A stretch of DNA of 62,459 bases from Verrucomicrobiota bacterium. GTDB taxonomy: Bacteria; Pseudomonadota; Gammaproteobacteria; Coxiellales; Coxiellaceae. The translations under genes were made by a program, and so were the position numbers. Positions within the stretch are counted from its first letter, which is position 1, and each line of letters opens with the position of its first letter. The stretch lies in the NCBI GenBank assembly GCA_013287435.1, contig JABDDU010000008.1, forward strand, positions 1-62,459, written 5' to 3'. A model generated the notes under the pieces. It was given only the letters and a program-made list of their open reading frames with translations. It was not told the origin of the DNA and searched no databases. Below, one piece after another: positions 1 through 7,974 of the stretch.

Positions 1-623
1 GGGGTGCAGATTTATCTACGTTAAATCTGAGCAGGATGCAATTACATAATTGTAATTTTTCTGGTGCTAAGCTTAATGACTGCGATCTTAAATATACCAA
101 TTTCACTAATAGCAAGTTGGTCGGCACTAATCTATCGAACGCTGATATTCGCGGTACCAATTTTGAAAAATCAACTATTGTTGACGCACAAACAAAAAAA
201 GTTTTATTAGACATTGACACGAACTGGAAAGGTTGTGATGCGATTAGCAGTAGTGGGGAAAGGGTTTTCACACCGAACTCTTCTATTAGATTTACAGAGC
301 CACGCAGAGACGGCACTCCACCAAAAACCATAGACACAACCATCGGCAACTTGCTAAAGCAATACAAAAGTGTGAGTAAAGAAGACTCCGTAATACGTCG
401 TTTCATAAAATCATTGCGCGACCTGCTTTTTTCAAAACCTGCGTTATCAGAAACAGGTGAGTTATTTAAGGCGATGAATCACGCAAAGAATGATGTTATA
501 AGCAAATCAGGACGATTTTATTTTTCACTGCCTGGGAGGAGCCCCACGTTCTTCAAATCTGCAGATCCAAAACAACCCAATGGCATTAAATCAACTCATC
601 AATCTTTAAAACATCGTCAATAG
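1..623 (+). CDS. Pentapeptide-repeat protein, 5' end outside window
   Basis: The reading frame is open from the first bases of the window: before the ATG at 36 it already encodes G-A-D-L-S-T-L-N-L-S, which fits the A(D/N)Lxx pentapeptide pattern. The gene therefore starts upstream and the ATG at 36 is internal. About nine pentapeptide units (such as SGAKL, NDCDL, KYTNF, VGTNL, SNADI, RGTNF) are visible up to residue 50 after that ATG. They would form a right-handed quadrilateral beta-helix. A non-repetitive basic tail of about 145 residues follows, with no recognised domain. Such proteins are common in Legionella/Coxiella-type genomes, some as secreted proteins; no function can be assigned here. 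Confidence 0.75.
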   Translation, partial: GADLSTLNLSRMQLHNCNFSGAKLNDCDLKYTNFTNSKLVGTNLSNADIRGTNFEKSTIVDAQTKKVLLDIDTNWKGCDAISSSGERVFTPNSSIRFTEPRRDGTPPKTIDTTIGNLLKQYKSVSKEDSVIRRFIKSLRDLLFSKPALSETGELFKAMNHAKNDVISKSGRFYFSLPGRSPTFFKSADPKQPNGIKSTHQSLKHRQ

Positions 624-660
624 GTGAGTTATATATTTTAAACAGTATAATAAGTTATAT

Positions 661-684
661 TTACTCACACTGATAACTGATCAC
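661..684. repeat. Remnant of tandem-repeat-armed element
   Basis: This short stretch reads as one copy each of the CTCACAC and CTGATAACTGATCAC motifs that build the arms of the larger elements elsewhere in the window (for example at 14275 and 34069). It lies directly before the TrmH-like gene, whose start at 691 has no clear Shine-Dalgarno sequence. Confidence 0.5.
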
Positions 685-690
685 CTCCCC

Positions 691-1374
691 ATGAAAAACA
701 CCACCACAGAAAAACTATTACAAAATAATAATCCCGATAAAATTATTAAGACATTATCACCCTATCTCACTGAGCAACGAAAGTCGCGTATTGAATCAGT
801 ACTGCAACATCGATTAGAGAGTATTACATTAGCCGTTGAACATCCGTCAGATATTAATAATGCGCTAGCATCCATTCGAACGTGTGAGGCATTAGGAATT
901 GCAACCATCCATATTATTTCACCTGAACAGGATACGCAGTATATTCATTCAATAACCAAAAGCGCATTTTATTGGGTGAATATTATTTTTCACAATCATT
1001 TAAAAGATTTTTTAGTGGTGATGAAACATGAAAAAAGAATCATTACGGGTGCAACGATAAATGCTGAAAAAAAATTATCAGAAATATCTATCGAAAAACC
1101 TATCTGCATTTTAATCGGCAATGAAAAACGTGGATTATCGCGCGAAGCAAAATCCGCGTGCGATATTTTATTTTCAATTCCGATGTGTGGCATGGTTGAA
1201 AGTTTAAATTTATCGGTAGCTGCTGCAATTAGTTTATTTGATGTGTCGGAGCGAAAACGTGCGCAGTTAAAAAATAAAACGGATTTATCGGAGAATATGG
1301 CACAAAAATTGCGGGCTAAATATTATTTAAATAGTGTTGATGTGAGATTAGCGGTGAGTTTGTTGTGTGCCTAA
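691..1374 (+). CDS. SpoU/TrmH-family RNA 2'-O-methyltransferase
   Basis: A SAM-dependent 2'-O-ribose methyltransferase of the SPOUT class, 227 residues, about the length of E. coli TrmH (229). Motif 1 is visible as N-N-A-L-A-S-I-R-T-C near residue 55. Motif 2 is ILIGNEKRGLSREA near 135, and motif 3 is IPMCGMVESLNLSVAAAI near 168; together they form the knotted cofactor site. The spacing and the C-terminal extension resemble TrmH, which modifies G18 of tRNA, but the substrate cannot be settled from sequence alone. A MITE-like repeat begins 4 bp after the stop codon. Confidence 0.8.
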   Translation: MKNTTTEKLLQNNNPDKIIKTLSPYLTEQRKSRIESVLQHRLESITLAVEHPSDINNALASIRTCEALGIATIHIISPEQDTQYIHSITKSAFYWVNIIFHNHLKDFLVVMKHEKRIITGATINAEKKLSEISIEKPICILIGNEKRGLSREAKSACDILFSIPMCGMVESLNLSVAAAISLFDVSERKRAQLKNKTDLSENMAQKLRAKYYLNSVDVRLAVSLLCA

Positions 1375-1378
1375 TCTT

Positions 1379-1557
1379 TAAATGAATTAAGAGTTGAACT
1401 TTTTGTATCCGCTCGGAATGTTGTGGTTAGGATGGTTTTCGGAGAGACGCCGTGAATACATCCCTGTAGGCTTGCTTGGTGTGGCATCCATGCCACACAC
1501 ACTCCCCTCAAACCATCCGTAACCCCAACATTCACTCGCTACTGATCGTTCGCATTT
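1379..1557. repeat. MITE-like repeat family 1, copy A
   Basis: About 180 bp, closely similar to the copies at 16663-16853 (inverted) and 18827-19015 (same orientation). The left terminus AATGAATTAAGAGTTGAAC lacks the CG of the consensus, and the right terminus has lost GGCTCTTAA, so this copy is slightly degraded. Internal arms (AATGTTGTGGTTAGGATGG against CCATCCGTAACCCCAACATT) and a central GTGGC/GCCAC pair make it a near full-length palindrome. No coding potential. Confidence 0.85.
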
Positions 1558-1569
1558 AAATATCTCTAT

Positions 1570-2295
1570 TCACATCATTACGGTATCCGTAAAAATCCCA
1601 TCCACGCCCATCACTTTTAATTTTTCTGCAATGGACACATCATTGACGGTATACGCTAATACATGCAAACCAACGGCGTGCAACATCTCAACATATTTCT
1701 TATTAAGAATTTTATACGGCTGATGAATAGAAATAATAGTGGAATTTAATAATGCATTCGCTTCTTTTTCGGAAATGCATTGATGAGTAATGAACCCCAG
1801 CGGCAAACTTTTCGCACGCTCAGCAATTTGCATTAATGCAAATAAATTACTACTCGACATAAAAATTGTATTTGAATGCGCCGGCCAATATTTTTGTAAA
1901 TGATCGATCACACATTCTACCAATAAAATAGATTCTTTTTTTGTAGTAGATTTTATTTCTAAATTTAATCCGAGTTTTAATTGCGCTGCAGTGTGCAACC
2001 ATTCTTGCAACGTGGGAACACGTTCATTTTTAAATGCAGGTGAAAACCAACTACCCGCATCAAGCAATTTTATTTTTGCGAGCGATGTTTCTGCGAGCAA
2101 TCCTTTTCCATGGGTTGTGCGATTTAATGTGGTATCGTGAAAAATCACAGGTTGATTATCTTTGGTTAATTGAATATCGCATTCCACCCATTGTGCACCT
2201 TGTTGTTTTGCAGCTTTCAATGCAGCAATGGTATTTTCAGGCGCCAATTGTGAAGCGCCGCGATGAGCGATGGCGAAGGATAAAATCCATGACAT
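1570..2295 (-). CDS. ugpQ: Glycerophosphodiester phosphodiesterase
   Basis: Cytoplasmic-type GDPD (241 residues, no signal peptide) that would hydrolyse glycerophosphodiesters to glycerol-3-phosphate and an alcohol. The TIM-barrel signature is clear: AHRGASQLAPENTIAAL near residue 9 (catalytic His and Arg), VECDIQLTKD near 37 (metal-binding Glu and Asp), IFHDTTLNRTT near 51 (second catalytic His) and LEIK near 112. The C-terminal YTVNDVSIAEKL and GVDGIFTD motifs complete the barrel. Length and layout match UgpQ rather than periplasmic GlpQ. It stands alone, with repeat-family-1 sequences on both sides (ending at 1557 and starting at 2316). Confidence 0.9.
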   Translation of the reverse strand: MSWILSFAIAHRGASQLAPENTIAALKAAKQQGAQWVECDIQLTKDNQPVIFHDTTLNRTTHGKGLLAETSLAKIKLLDAGSWFSPAFKNERVPTLQEWLHTAAQLKLGLNLEIKSTTKKESILLVECVIDHLQKYWPAHSNTIFMSSSNLFALMQIAERAKSLPLGFITHQCISEKEANALLNSTIISIHQPYKILNKKYVEMLHAVGLHVLAYTVNDVSIAEKLKVMGVDGIFTDTVMM

Positions 2296-2315
2296 ATCAA
2301 CTAAACCTCACATTT

Positions 2316-2364
2316 AATGCGAATTAAGAGCCGAACTACAGTAGCGAGTGAATGTTGGGTACCG
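2316..2364. repeat. MITE-like repeat family 1, truncated copy B
   Basis: A 49-bp end fragment: AATGCGAATTAAGAGCCGAA followed by the subterminal AGCGAGTGAATGTTGGG, matching the left end of the 16663 copy. The rest of the element is missing. It lies 20 bp upstream of the ugpQ start codon. Confidence 0.75.
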
Positions 2365-2461
2365 GATACCTGATACCTCTCACACAGTTAACATCCTACC
2401 GTAATCTTGCTAACATACACAAAATTCACGCTTATTATGCTCAAAAGAAGGTCAATATTAC

Positions 2462-3532
2462 ATGTCAGTTTCACAAATCCAGCGAATTCACTCCTACGAT
2501 GCACTCATGCGATACGCCAGAATGCTTAGATTTGGACAAATTTACACGAAAATCGATCCTGATACCGGTTTACATGCCATTATCGCTGTCCACAGCACAA
2601 AGTTGGGACCTGCGCTCGGCGGTTGTCGTTTTTATCCGTACACTTGTGCTGAATTAGCACTGGAAGACGCCTTACATCTTGCTTACGGCATGACATTAAA
2701 AGCAGCAGCCTGCGGTTTAGCGCATGGTGGTGCAAAATCAGTCATTATCAAGCCAAAACATGATTTTGATCGAAAAGCGTTATTTCGTAGCTTCGGTGAT
2801 TTTATCAATGAGCTGAATGGTCGCTATATTACGGCAGTTGATTTAGGTTCAACCACTGATGACATGACCACGATTTTTGAACGCACACCGTTTGTGAGTG
2901 GTGCAAAAGGTCCTGGTCGTATTGATGAAGATCCATCGCCTTCGACTGCCAGAGGTGTTTTTCGTGCGATTCAAGCGGCGTTGAAATTTAAATTAAAACG
3001 CGATAATTGTGAGGGTATTCGTGTTGCTGTACAAGGTGTTGGACATGCCGGATATCCACTGGCAAAACTACTGGTTGAGGATGGCGCGAAAGTCACTGTT
3101 GCGGATCTCAATTCAACTGCGGTTGAACGATGCGTTAAAGAGTTAGGTGTTGATACTACCGATGTCGATAAAATCGCATCGATTGATTGTGATATTTTTT
3201 CTCCTTGCGCCATGGGCGGTTCTATCACACTGGATTTAATTCGCCATTTAAAAGCAAAAATTGTGGCGGGTTCGGCAAATAATCAATTAGCGCATCACAA
3301 TAATGTTCAGGTTATGCAGGAACACGGTATTATTTATTTACCTGATTTTTTAATTAATGCGGGTGGATTAATCAATGCCGCAATGACGTATACATATCAA
3401 GATCTTTCAAAAGTAAATGAAAAAGTGGACGAGATATATAACCTAACAATGGTAATGTTAGAACGTGCTGCAAAAAGCGGGAAAACAACCAATGCGATTG
3501 CAGAAGAGATGGCGTTTGAGAGATTGAGGTAA
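2462..3532 (+). CDS. ldh: Leucine/valine/phenylalanine dehydrogenase
   Basis: NAD-dependent amino-acid dehydrogenase (356 residues) that reversibly deaminates branched-chain amino acids to 2-oxoacids. The substrate-binding segment GPALGGCRFYPY near residue 50 and the catalytic-lysine segment LAHGGAKSVII near 92 are of the Leu/Val/Phe dehydrogenase type rather than glutamate dehydrogenase. A Rossmann motif VQGVGHAGYPLAKLL (GxGxxG-like) is near residue 190. The start has an AAGG-type ribosome site (AGAAGG, 10 bases away). The stop is 4 bp before the E1alpha gene, so the two are probably cotranscribed, linking branched-chain amino-acid breakdown to the 2-oxoacid dehydrogenase that follows. Confidence 0.88.
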   Translation: MSVSQIQRIHSYDALMRYARMLRFGQIYTKIDPDTGLHAIIAVHSTKLGPALGGCRFYPYTCAELALEDALHLAYGMTLKAAACGLAHGGAKSVIIKPKHDFDRKALFRSFGDFINELNGRYITAVDLGSTTDDMTTIFERTPFVSGAKGPGRIDEDPSPSTARGVFRAIQAALKFKLKRDNCEGIRVAVQGVGHAGYPLAKLLVEDGAKVTVADLNSTAVERCVKELGVDTTDVDKIASIDCDIFSPCAMGGSITLDLIRHLKAKIVAGSANNQLAHHNNVQVMQEHGIIYLPDFLINAGGLINAAMTYTYQDLSKVNEKVDEIYNLTMVMLERAAKSGKTTNAIAEEMAFERLR

Positions 3533-3536
3533 AGAC

Positions 3537-4610
3537 ATGTCAACCAAACTAAAAACAGTCGCCTCATTTATAGTCCCTTATTTGCAATATTTAGATGAAC
3601 ACAGTCAACCCACACAACCCTTTCCTGAATGTATCACCAACGATTTATTAATTGATTTATACAAACGCATGACTTTATTGCGCGTATTTGATAATCAAAT
3701 GGTGAATTTACATCGCACCGGAAAAATAGGCACTTTTCCATCATCGCTGGGACAAGAAGCGGTTTTTATTCCCGTTGGTTTGTCGATGAAAAAAGAAGAT
3801 GTGCTCTGCCCTTTTTATCGTGATCACGGTGCAATGATTCAACGCGGTTATGCATTGGGCGATATTTTAGGATATTGGGCGGGTGATGAACGCGGTAATG
3901 CATCAAAAGCGGCCAATCAAGATTTTCCCACCTGCGTTCCGATTGCGGGACAATGTTTACATGCAACCGGCATTGCGTACGCCATCAAATATAAAAAAGA
4001 AAATCGTGTCGTTGTCACTGAAATAGGTGATGGGGGAACATCGAAAGGGGATTTTTATGAAGCACTGAATTTAGCAGGTGCTTGGCATTTACCCATTGTA
4101 TTCGTGATTGATAATAATCAATGGGCAATTTCCGTGCCGCGTGACAAACAATCGAGTTGTCAAACACTCGCACAAAAAGCGATTGCAGCAGGATTAGACT
4201 GTATTCAAGTCGATGGGAATGATGCCATTGCCATGTTTGATGTTATGCAAACTGCGCTCAATCAAGCACGCAAGAGTGGAAAAGCAACCGTGATTGAAGC
4301 AGTGACGTATCGTTTAGCGGATCACACCACCGTCGATGATGCATCGCGTTATTCTGATCCTGACGATAAAAAATCAGCGTGGAAAAAAGAACCGATTGCA
4401 CGATTAGGATATTATTTAGAATCGCAAGCTGTATGGGATAAAGAAAAAGAAGCAGAATTACAGCACAAAACCAAAGAATTTGTTGAAAAAGAAATAACTG
4501 ATTATTTTAAAAAAGAAAAACAAAAGCCGGAATCGATGTTTGATTATATGTATGAGACATTGCCTGAGGCGTATATTGATCAGAGGGATGATTTGATGAA
4601 GCAGGTGTGA
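3537..4610 (+). CDS. pdhA: 2-oxoacid (pyruvate) dehydrogenase E1 alpha subunit
   Basis: Thiamine-diphosphate-dependent E1 alpha chain, 357 residues, the usual length for the heterotetrameric enzyme. The ThDP-binding motif runs from GDGGTSKGDFYEALN (near residue 164) to DNNQWAIS (near 192). The phosphorylation-loop region reads YRLADHTTVDDASRY. Pairing with E1 beta and a short E2 supports a pyruvate or branched-chain complex; the leucine dehydrogenase immediately upstream makes branched-chain 2-oxoacids a real alternative substrate. No E3 gene is in the window. The last sense codon and stop (GTG TGA) are the first unit of the tandem repeat array that follows. Confidence 0.9.
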   Translation: MSTKLKTVASFIVPYLQYLDEHSQPTQPFPECITNDLLIDLYKRMTLLRVFDNQMVNLHRTGKIGTFPSSLGQEAVFIPVGLSMKKEDVLCPFYRDHGAMIQRGYALGDILGYWAGDERGNASKAANQDFPTCVPIAGQCLHATGIAYAIKYKKENRVVVTEIGDGGTSKGDFYEALNLAGAWHLPIVFVIDNNQWAISVPRDKQSSCQTLAQKAIAAGLDCIQVDGNDAIAMFDVMQTALNQARKSGKATVIEAVTYRLADHTTVDDASRYSDPDDKKSAWKKEPIARLGYYLESQAVWDKEKEAELQHKTKEFVEKEITDYFKKEKQKPESMFDYMYETLPEAYIDQRDDLMKQV

Positions 4611-4718
4611 GCGTGGGTGTGAGCGTGGGTGTGAGTGTGAGGTATCAGTGTGAGATCAGAGGTATGATTTATTTACACAGATATTCACACCCACACTGAT
4701 CACTCACACTGACTCAAC
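4606..4718. repeat. Tandem-repeat-armed hairpin element between pdhA and pdhB
   Basis: Left arm of GTGTGAGC/GTGGGTGTGAG hexamer units, core ATCAGAGGTATGATT, and right arm CACACCCACACTGATCACTC. The arms are inversely complementary and could fold into a long hairpin in the transcript. It fills nearly the whole 125-bp gap between two genes that should be cotranscribed. Confidence 0.75.
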
Positions 4719-4735
4719 TAAAAAGAAAATAAATT

Positions 4736-5713
4736 ATGGCAACAATTACCCTAGTTGAAGCCGTCAACCAAGCCATCTCATACGAAATGTCTCACGACAA
4801 AAACGTGATTATTTTCGGTGAAGATATTGCTGTGAATGGCGGTGTATTTCGCGCAACCGTTGGTTTATTAGAAAAATTTGGTCCTGAGCGCGTGCTAGAT
4901 ACACCGCTCGCTGAAAGCATGATTGCCGGTATGTCAATCGGCATGGCATCACAAGGATTAAAACCGATTGCTGAATTTCAATTTTCTGGGTTTATTTATT
5001 CGGCTATCGATCAAATTCTCTCACACGCAGCACGACTACGTAATCGCACGCGTGGACGATTAAGCTGCCCTTTAGTGTATCGCGCACCTTACGGCGGCGG
5101 TATTCATGCGCCCGAACATCATTCCGAAAGCATGGAAGCCTTATTCGCACATATTCCCGGCATTCGTGTAGTAATTCCTTCATCGCCCGCAAAGGCGTAT
5201 GGATTATTATTAGCCTGTATTCGCAATCCTGATCCCGTTTTATTTTTAGAACCAAAAAGAATTTATCGTTTGGTGAAACAAGAAGTACTTGATAACGGTG
5301 AAGCATTACCGCTGGATAAATGTTTTATTGTTAAAGAAGGTGATGATGTCACCTTAATTTCTTGGGGTGCGATGTTAAAAGAAACGATTGAGGCGGCAGA
5401 GCAATTAGAAACCGACGGTATTTCTGCAGAAATAATTGATTTAGCAACAATATCACCGATTGATATGGAAACGATTTTGGCATCTGTTGAAAAAACGGGG
5501 CGCTGTGTGATTGTCTCTGAAGCGCCGCGCACGTGTGGCGTTGCCGCTGAAATTGCCGCACAATTGGCAGAATATGCACTCGATGCATTGAAAGCACCTG
5601 TTTTACGCGTCACCGGTTATGACACCGTCATGCCCTACGCGCAATTGGAAAAATATTATATGCCGAGTGTGGAGAGGATTGTGAGGGCGGTGAAGACTAA
5701 GGGATCGGTGTGA
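4736..5713 (+). CDS. pdhB: 2-oxoacid (pyruvate) dehydrogenase E1 beta subunit
   Basis: E1 beta chain (325 residues) that pairs with the E1 alpha product to form the alpha2beta2 decarboxylase. The signature segments are FGEDIAVNGGVFRATVGL near residue 27, DTPLAESMIAGMSIGMA near 54 and the active-site stretch RAPYGGGIHAPEHHSESMEA near 115. The C-terminal transketolase-like domain (VTLISWGAMLKETIEA, then IIDLATISPIDMETI) is complete. Like pdhA it ends in Val-stop, GTG TGA, within another hexamer repeat, so both stop codons appear to have been taken from repeat DNA. Confidence 0.92.
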   Translation: MATITLVEAVNQAISYEMSHDKNVIIFGEDIAVNGGVFRATVGLLEKFGPERVLDTPLAESMIAGMSIGMASQGLKPIAEFQFSGFIYSAIDQILSHAARLRNRTRGRLSCPLVYRAPYGGGIHAPEHHSESMEALFAHIPGIRVVIPSSPAKAYGLLLACIRNPDPVLFLEPKRIYRLVKQEVLDNGEALPLDKCFIVKEGDDVTLISWGAMLKETIEAAEQLETDGISAEIIDLATISPIDMETILASVEKTGRCVIVSEAPRTCGVAAEIAAQLAEYALDALKAPVLRVTGYDTVMPYAQLEKYYMPSVERIVRAVKTKGSV

Positions 5714-5759
5714 GTGTCTGAGGTGCATCCTATCTCACACTGATAACTCACACTCACAA
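5708..5759. repeat. Tandem-repeat-armed element between pdhB and pdhC
   Basis: A short member of the family: GTGTGAGTGTCTGAGGTGC on the left, then TCACACTGATAACTCACACT on the right. It contains the TCTGAGG core (reverse complement of CCTCAGA) seen also near 50262. It lies in the 88-bp gap between E1 beta and E2. Confidence 0.7.
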
Positions 5760-5801
5760 CAATTAGAAAACAAAAATATCACCAAATAGAAGAAGTTCAA
5801 A

Positions 5802-6923
5802 ATGAAGATATTCAAACTCCCCGACCTCGGCGAAGGTTTACCCGACGCAACCATCCGTGAATGGTATATCAAAGCTGGCGATGCCGTAAAAAAAGATCAA
5901 CCGCTAGTTGCCATGGAAACCGCAAAAGCACTCGTCGATGTTCCCGCGCCATTTGATGCAACGATTGAAAAATTATTCGGCGAGGTCAATCAAACCATTG
6001 AAACCGGAAAACCGTTAATTGGTTTTTCGGGCGAAGCCGATGCGAATGATATTAAAAAAGACACGGGGACCGTTGTTGGCAAAATTGAGCAATCTGAAAA
6101 AACTATTTCAAATGCGAACCTTACTGCAATCACTTCATCTTCTACCATAAAAGCAACACCAGCCGTTCGCGCACTGGCTCGACAATTAAAAGTTGATTTA
6201 TCACACGTAAAATATAGGGGTGATCGCATAACGGCAGAAGATGTGGAGAATGCCCACAATAGCACCTCTATTAATGTGAGCGCAAAAGACGGCTGGGAAA
6301 CTTTATCCAACGCCAAGCGCGCCATGGTGTTATCCATGCAACAATCGCATCACGATATCGTCCCTGTCACCATTATTGACGACGCCGATATTCATCAATG
6401 GCAAGGCAAACAAGATATTACGATTCGCATTATTCGCGCGATTATTGAAGCGTGCAAAACAGAGCCTGCATTAAACGCCCATTTTGACGGCAAAAAAATG
6501 CTGGTGAAAAAACAAGAAAAAATAAATTTAGGATTAGCGGTGGATATGCCGCACGGATTATTTGTGCCGGTTATTAAAGATATCGCGAATTTATCCGATG
6601 AAAAAATTCGTGAAGCAATCGAAAAATACAAACAACAAGCGCAAACGAAATCGATTGCACAAGCGGATTTAAAAGAGGCAACGATTGTATTATCCAATTT
6701 CGGCGCGATTGCAGGACGTTATGCGAATCCCATCATTTTACCACCGACGGTGGCAATTATCGGCGTTGGCAGAATCACTAAAAATGTCGTTGAAGAAAGT
6801 GAAAACAAATTTGCAGCGCATCGCATGATTCCGTTATCTATCACCATTGATCACCGCGCAATTACAGGCGGCGAAGCGGCGAGATTTTTAAGGGCGATGA
6901 TGGATGAGTTGGCAGAAAAATAA
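5802..6923 (+). CDS. pdhC: 2-oxoacid dehydrogenase E2 (dihydrolipoamide acyltransferase)
   Basis: Core acyltransferase of the complex, 373 residues. There is a single N-terminal lipoyl domain with the lipoylated lysine K42 in METAKALVDV. A peripheral-subunit-binding domain spans about residues 118-151 (ATPAVRALARQLKVDLSHV), and the catalytic domain runs from about 165 to the end. The active-site motif, normally HxxxDG, reads H-R-A-I-T-G-G (H351 to G357): the histidine is kept, but the aspartate is threonine. I recall the same HRAxTGGEAARFL form in a branch of bacterial E2 proteins, so this is probably a natural variant rather than inactivation. Confidence 0.9.
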   Translation: MKIFKLPDLGEGLPDATIREWYIKAGDAVKKDQPLVAMETAKALVDVPAPFDATIEKLFGEVNQTIETGKPLIGFSGEADANDIKKDTGTVVGKIEQSEKTISNANLTAITSSSTIKATPAVRALARQLKVDLSHVKYRGDRITAEDVENAHNSTSINVSAKDGWETLSNAKRAMVLSMQQSHHDIVPVTIIDDADIHQWQGKQDITIRIIRAIIEACKTEPALNAHFDGKKMLVKKQEKINLGLAVDMPHGLFVPVIKDIANLSDEKIREAIEKYKQQAQTKSIAQADLKEATIVLSNFGAIAGRYANPIILPPTVAIIGVGRITKNVVEESENKFAAHRMIPLSITIDHRAITGGEAARFLRAMMDELAEK

Positions 6924-7071
6924 TTTTTTTAAATCGGTAATCCGTCTTTATCCTCGCTTTACAAAGTTTCACACACAAAACACGGTATTGCAAAATCTAC
7001 ACCTGAGCTCATAATTCATTACCTCAAAAAAACCATTCTATAGCTATACCTTTAACGGGTATATTTATGTT

Positions 7072-7383
7072 ATGATATTCATAGAAACGACTACTTTTAG
7101 CAAATATCTTGAAGATTATCTGACCGATGATGAATATAGTGAATGACAGGATTTTATTATTGAAAGACCTGATGCTGGTTCAATGATAGAAGGCACTGGC
7201 GGTCTTCGAAAGTTGCGCTGGTCTTCTAAAAATAAAGGAAAACGTGCTGGAGTCCGAATTATTTATTATTGGTATGTCAATGAAGATCATATTTATATGA
7301 TGACACTCTACGGTAAAAGCAAGATGTCAAATTTATCAACTAAAGAAAAGAAAGCGCTAAAAAAAATATTGGAGGAGTGGTAA
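7072..7383 (+). pseudogene. HigB/RelE-type toxin gene with in-frame stop
   Basis: From ATG 7072 the frame reads M-I-F-I-E-T-T-T-F-S-K-Y-L and then meets TGA at 7144-7146. It continues in the same frame through the family signature GTGGLRKLRW (from about 7192) and VRIIYYWYVNEDHIYMMTLY to the stop at 7381. The total of about 103 codons is normal for a HigB/RelE mRNA interferase. The TGA falls where relatives usually carry a leucine, so one base change could explain it. A restart at the internal ATG 7183 would give only 66 residues. Probably inactive, with its antitoxin retained. Confidence 0.75.
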
Positions 7384-7385
7384 TA

Positions 7386-7715
7386 ATGACTACAAAGCGC
7401 AAAAAAAAGCGAAATTTGTTCGATGAGCTAACACAGGGAATAACTGAAATTAAGGCTCACCAATCGGGGAAAATAACCTTGCGTAATTTTTCTATTGAAA
7501 AAAAACCTAGACCAAAAGTCAGCGCAAATGTTATTCGTAACACACGCGAAAAACTACATATGTCACAAAATATTTTTGCATTGGCGTTGCGTGTTTCACC
7601 AAGAACACTAGAAAAATGGGAGCAAGGTAAAACCATTCCAAATGATCAAGCAGCGGTGCTTATTTTAATGGTGCGAAAATTTCCTGATATGTTGAAGCGA
7701 CTGAATGAGGTTTAA
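7386..7715 (+). CDS. HigA-type helix-turn-helix antitoxin
   Basis: DNA-binding antitoxin-like protein of 109 residues from this start. An ideal ribosome site GGAGGAG at 7371-7377 lies 8 bp before the ATG at 7386, so I prefer it to the GTG at 7377. A lysine-rich N-terminus is followed by an HTH_3/XRE-like domain (VIRNTREKLHMSQNIFALAL, then VSPRTLEKWEQGKTIP). Toxin-first gene order and the 2-bp gap are typical of higBA modules. As the toxin frame is interrupted, the antitoxin may survive as a repressor. An imperfect dyad (ATACC-TTTAAC-GGGTAT, near 7047) upstream of the toxin is a candidate operator. Confidence 0.78.
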   Translation: MTTKRKKKRNLFDELTQGITEIKAHQSGKITLRNFSIEKKPRPKVSANVIRNTREKLHMSQNIFALALRVSPRTLEKWEQGKTIPNDQAAVLILMVRKFPDMLKRLNEV

Positions 7716-7813
7716 CAGATAACAAACCTTGCGTGGTGTCTTGTGCGTGTGAAAAACCAGAGAGACGGCACGGTTTTTGAAAGCGATGATGGGTGGATTG
7801 GGAAAATAACCAG

Positions 7814-7974
7814 TTAACGTTTCGGATCAAGTGGTGTGTGAGGCTCTGGATTGGCGGATGACTCAAGCGAATCTTTGCTGCTACTGGGTTTTCGTGAAGC
7901 GTTTGGCGTGGTTAGCGAGTTTCCTGAGATGGGCGAAGTAAGCGAATAGGTTGAAGTGGGTGAAAGCACAAAAT
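7814..7974 (-). pseudogene. Frameshifted former C-terminal tail of the kinase gene
   Basis: Directly after the TGA of the kinase gene (7975-7977), the minus strand stays open in the neighbouring frame for 54 codons. It encodes a Ser/Thr/Pro-rich tail with segments such as LSPTSTYSLTSPISGNSL and SSSKDSLESSANPEP, ending D-P-K-R-stop at 7814. The composition continues that of the kinase C-terminus, and loss of a single base near 7975 would explain the break. It is not a separate gene: there is no ATG and no ribosome site. This is inference from composition and frame. Confidence 0.5.

Noticed and set aside
7144-7146. TGA in the toxin frame as a selenocysteine codon
   Set aside because: HigB/RelE toxins are not selenoproteins, relatives have leucine-like residues there, and no SECIS-like hairpin is evident right after it.
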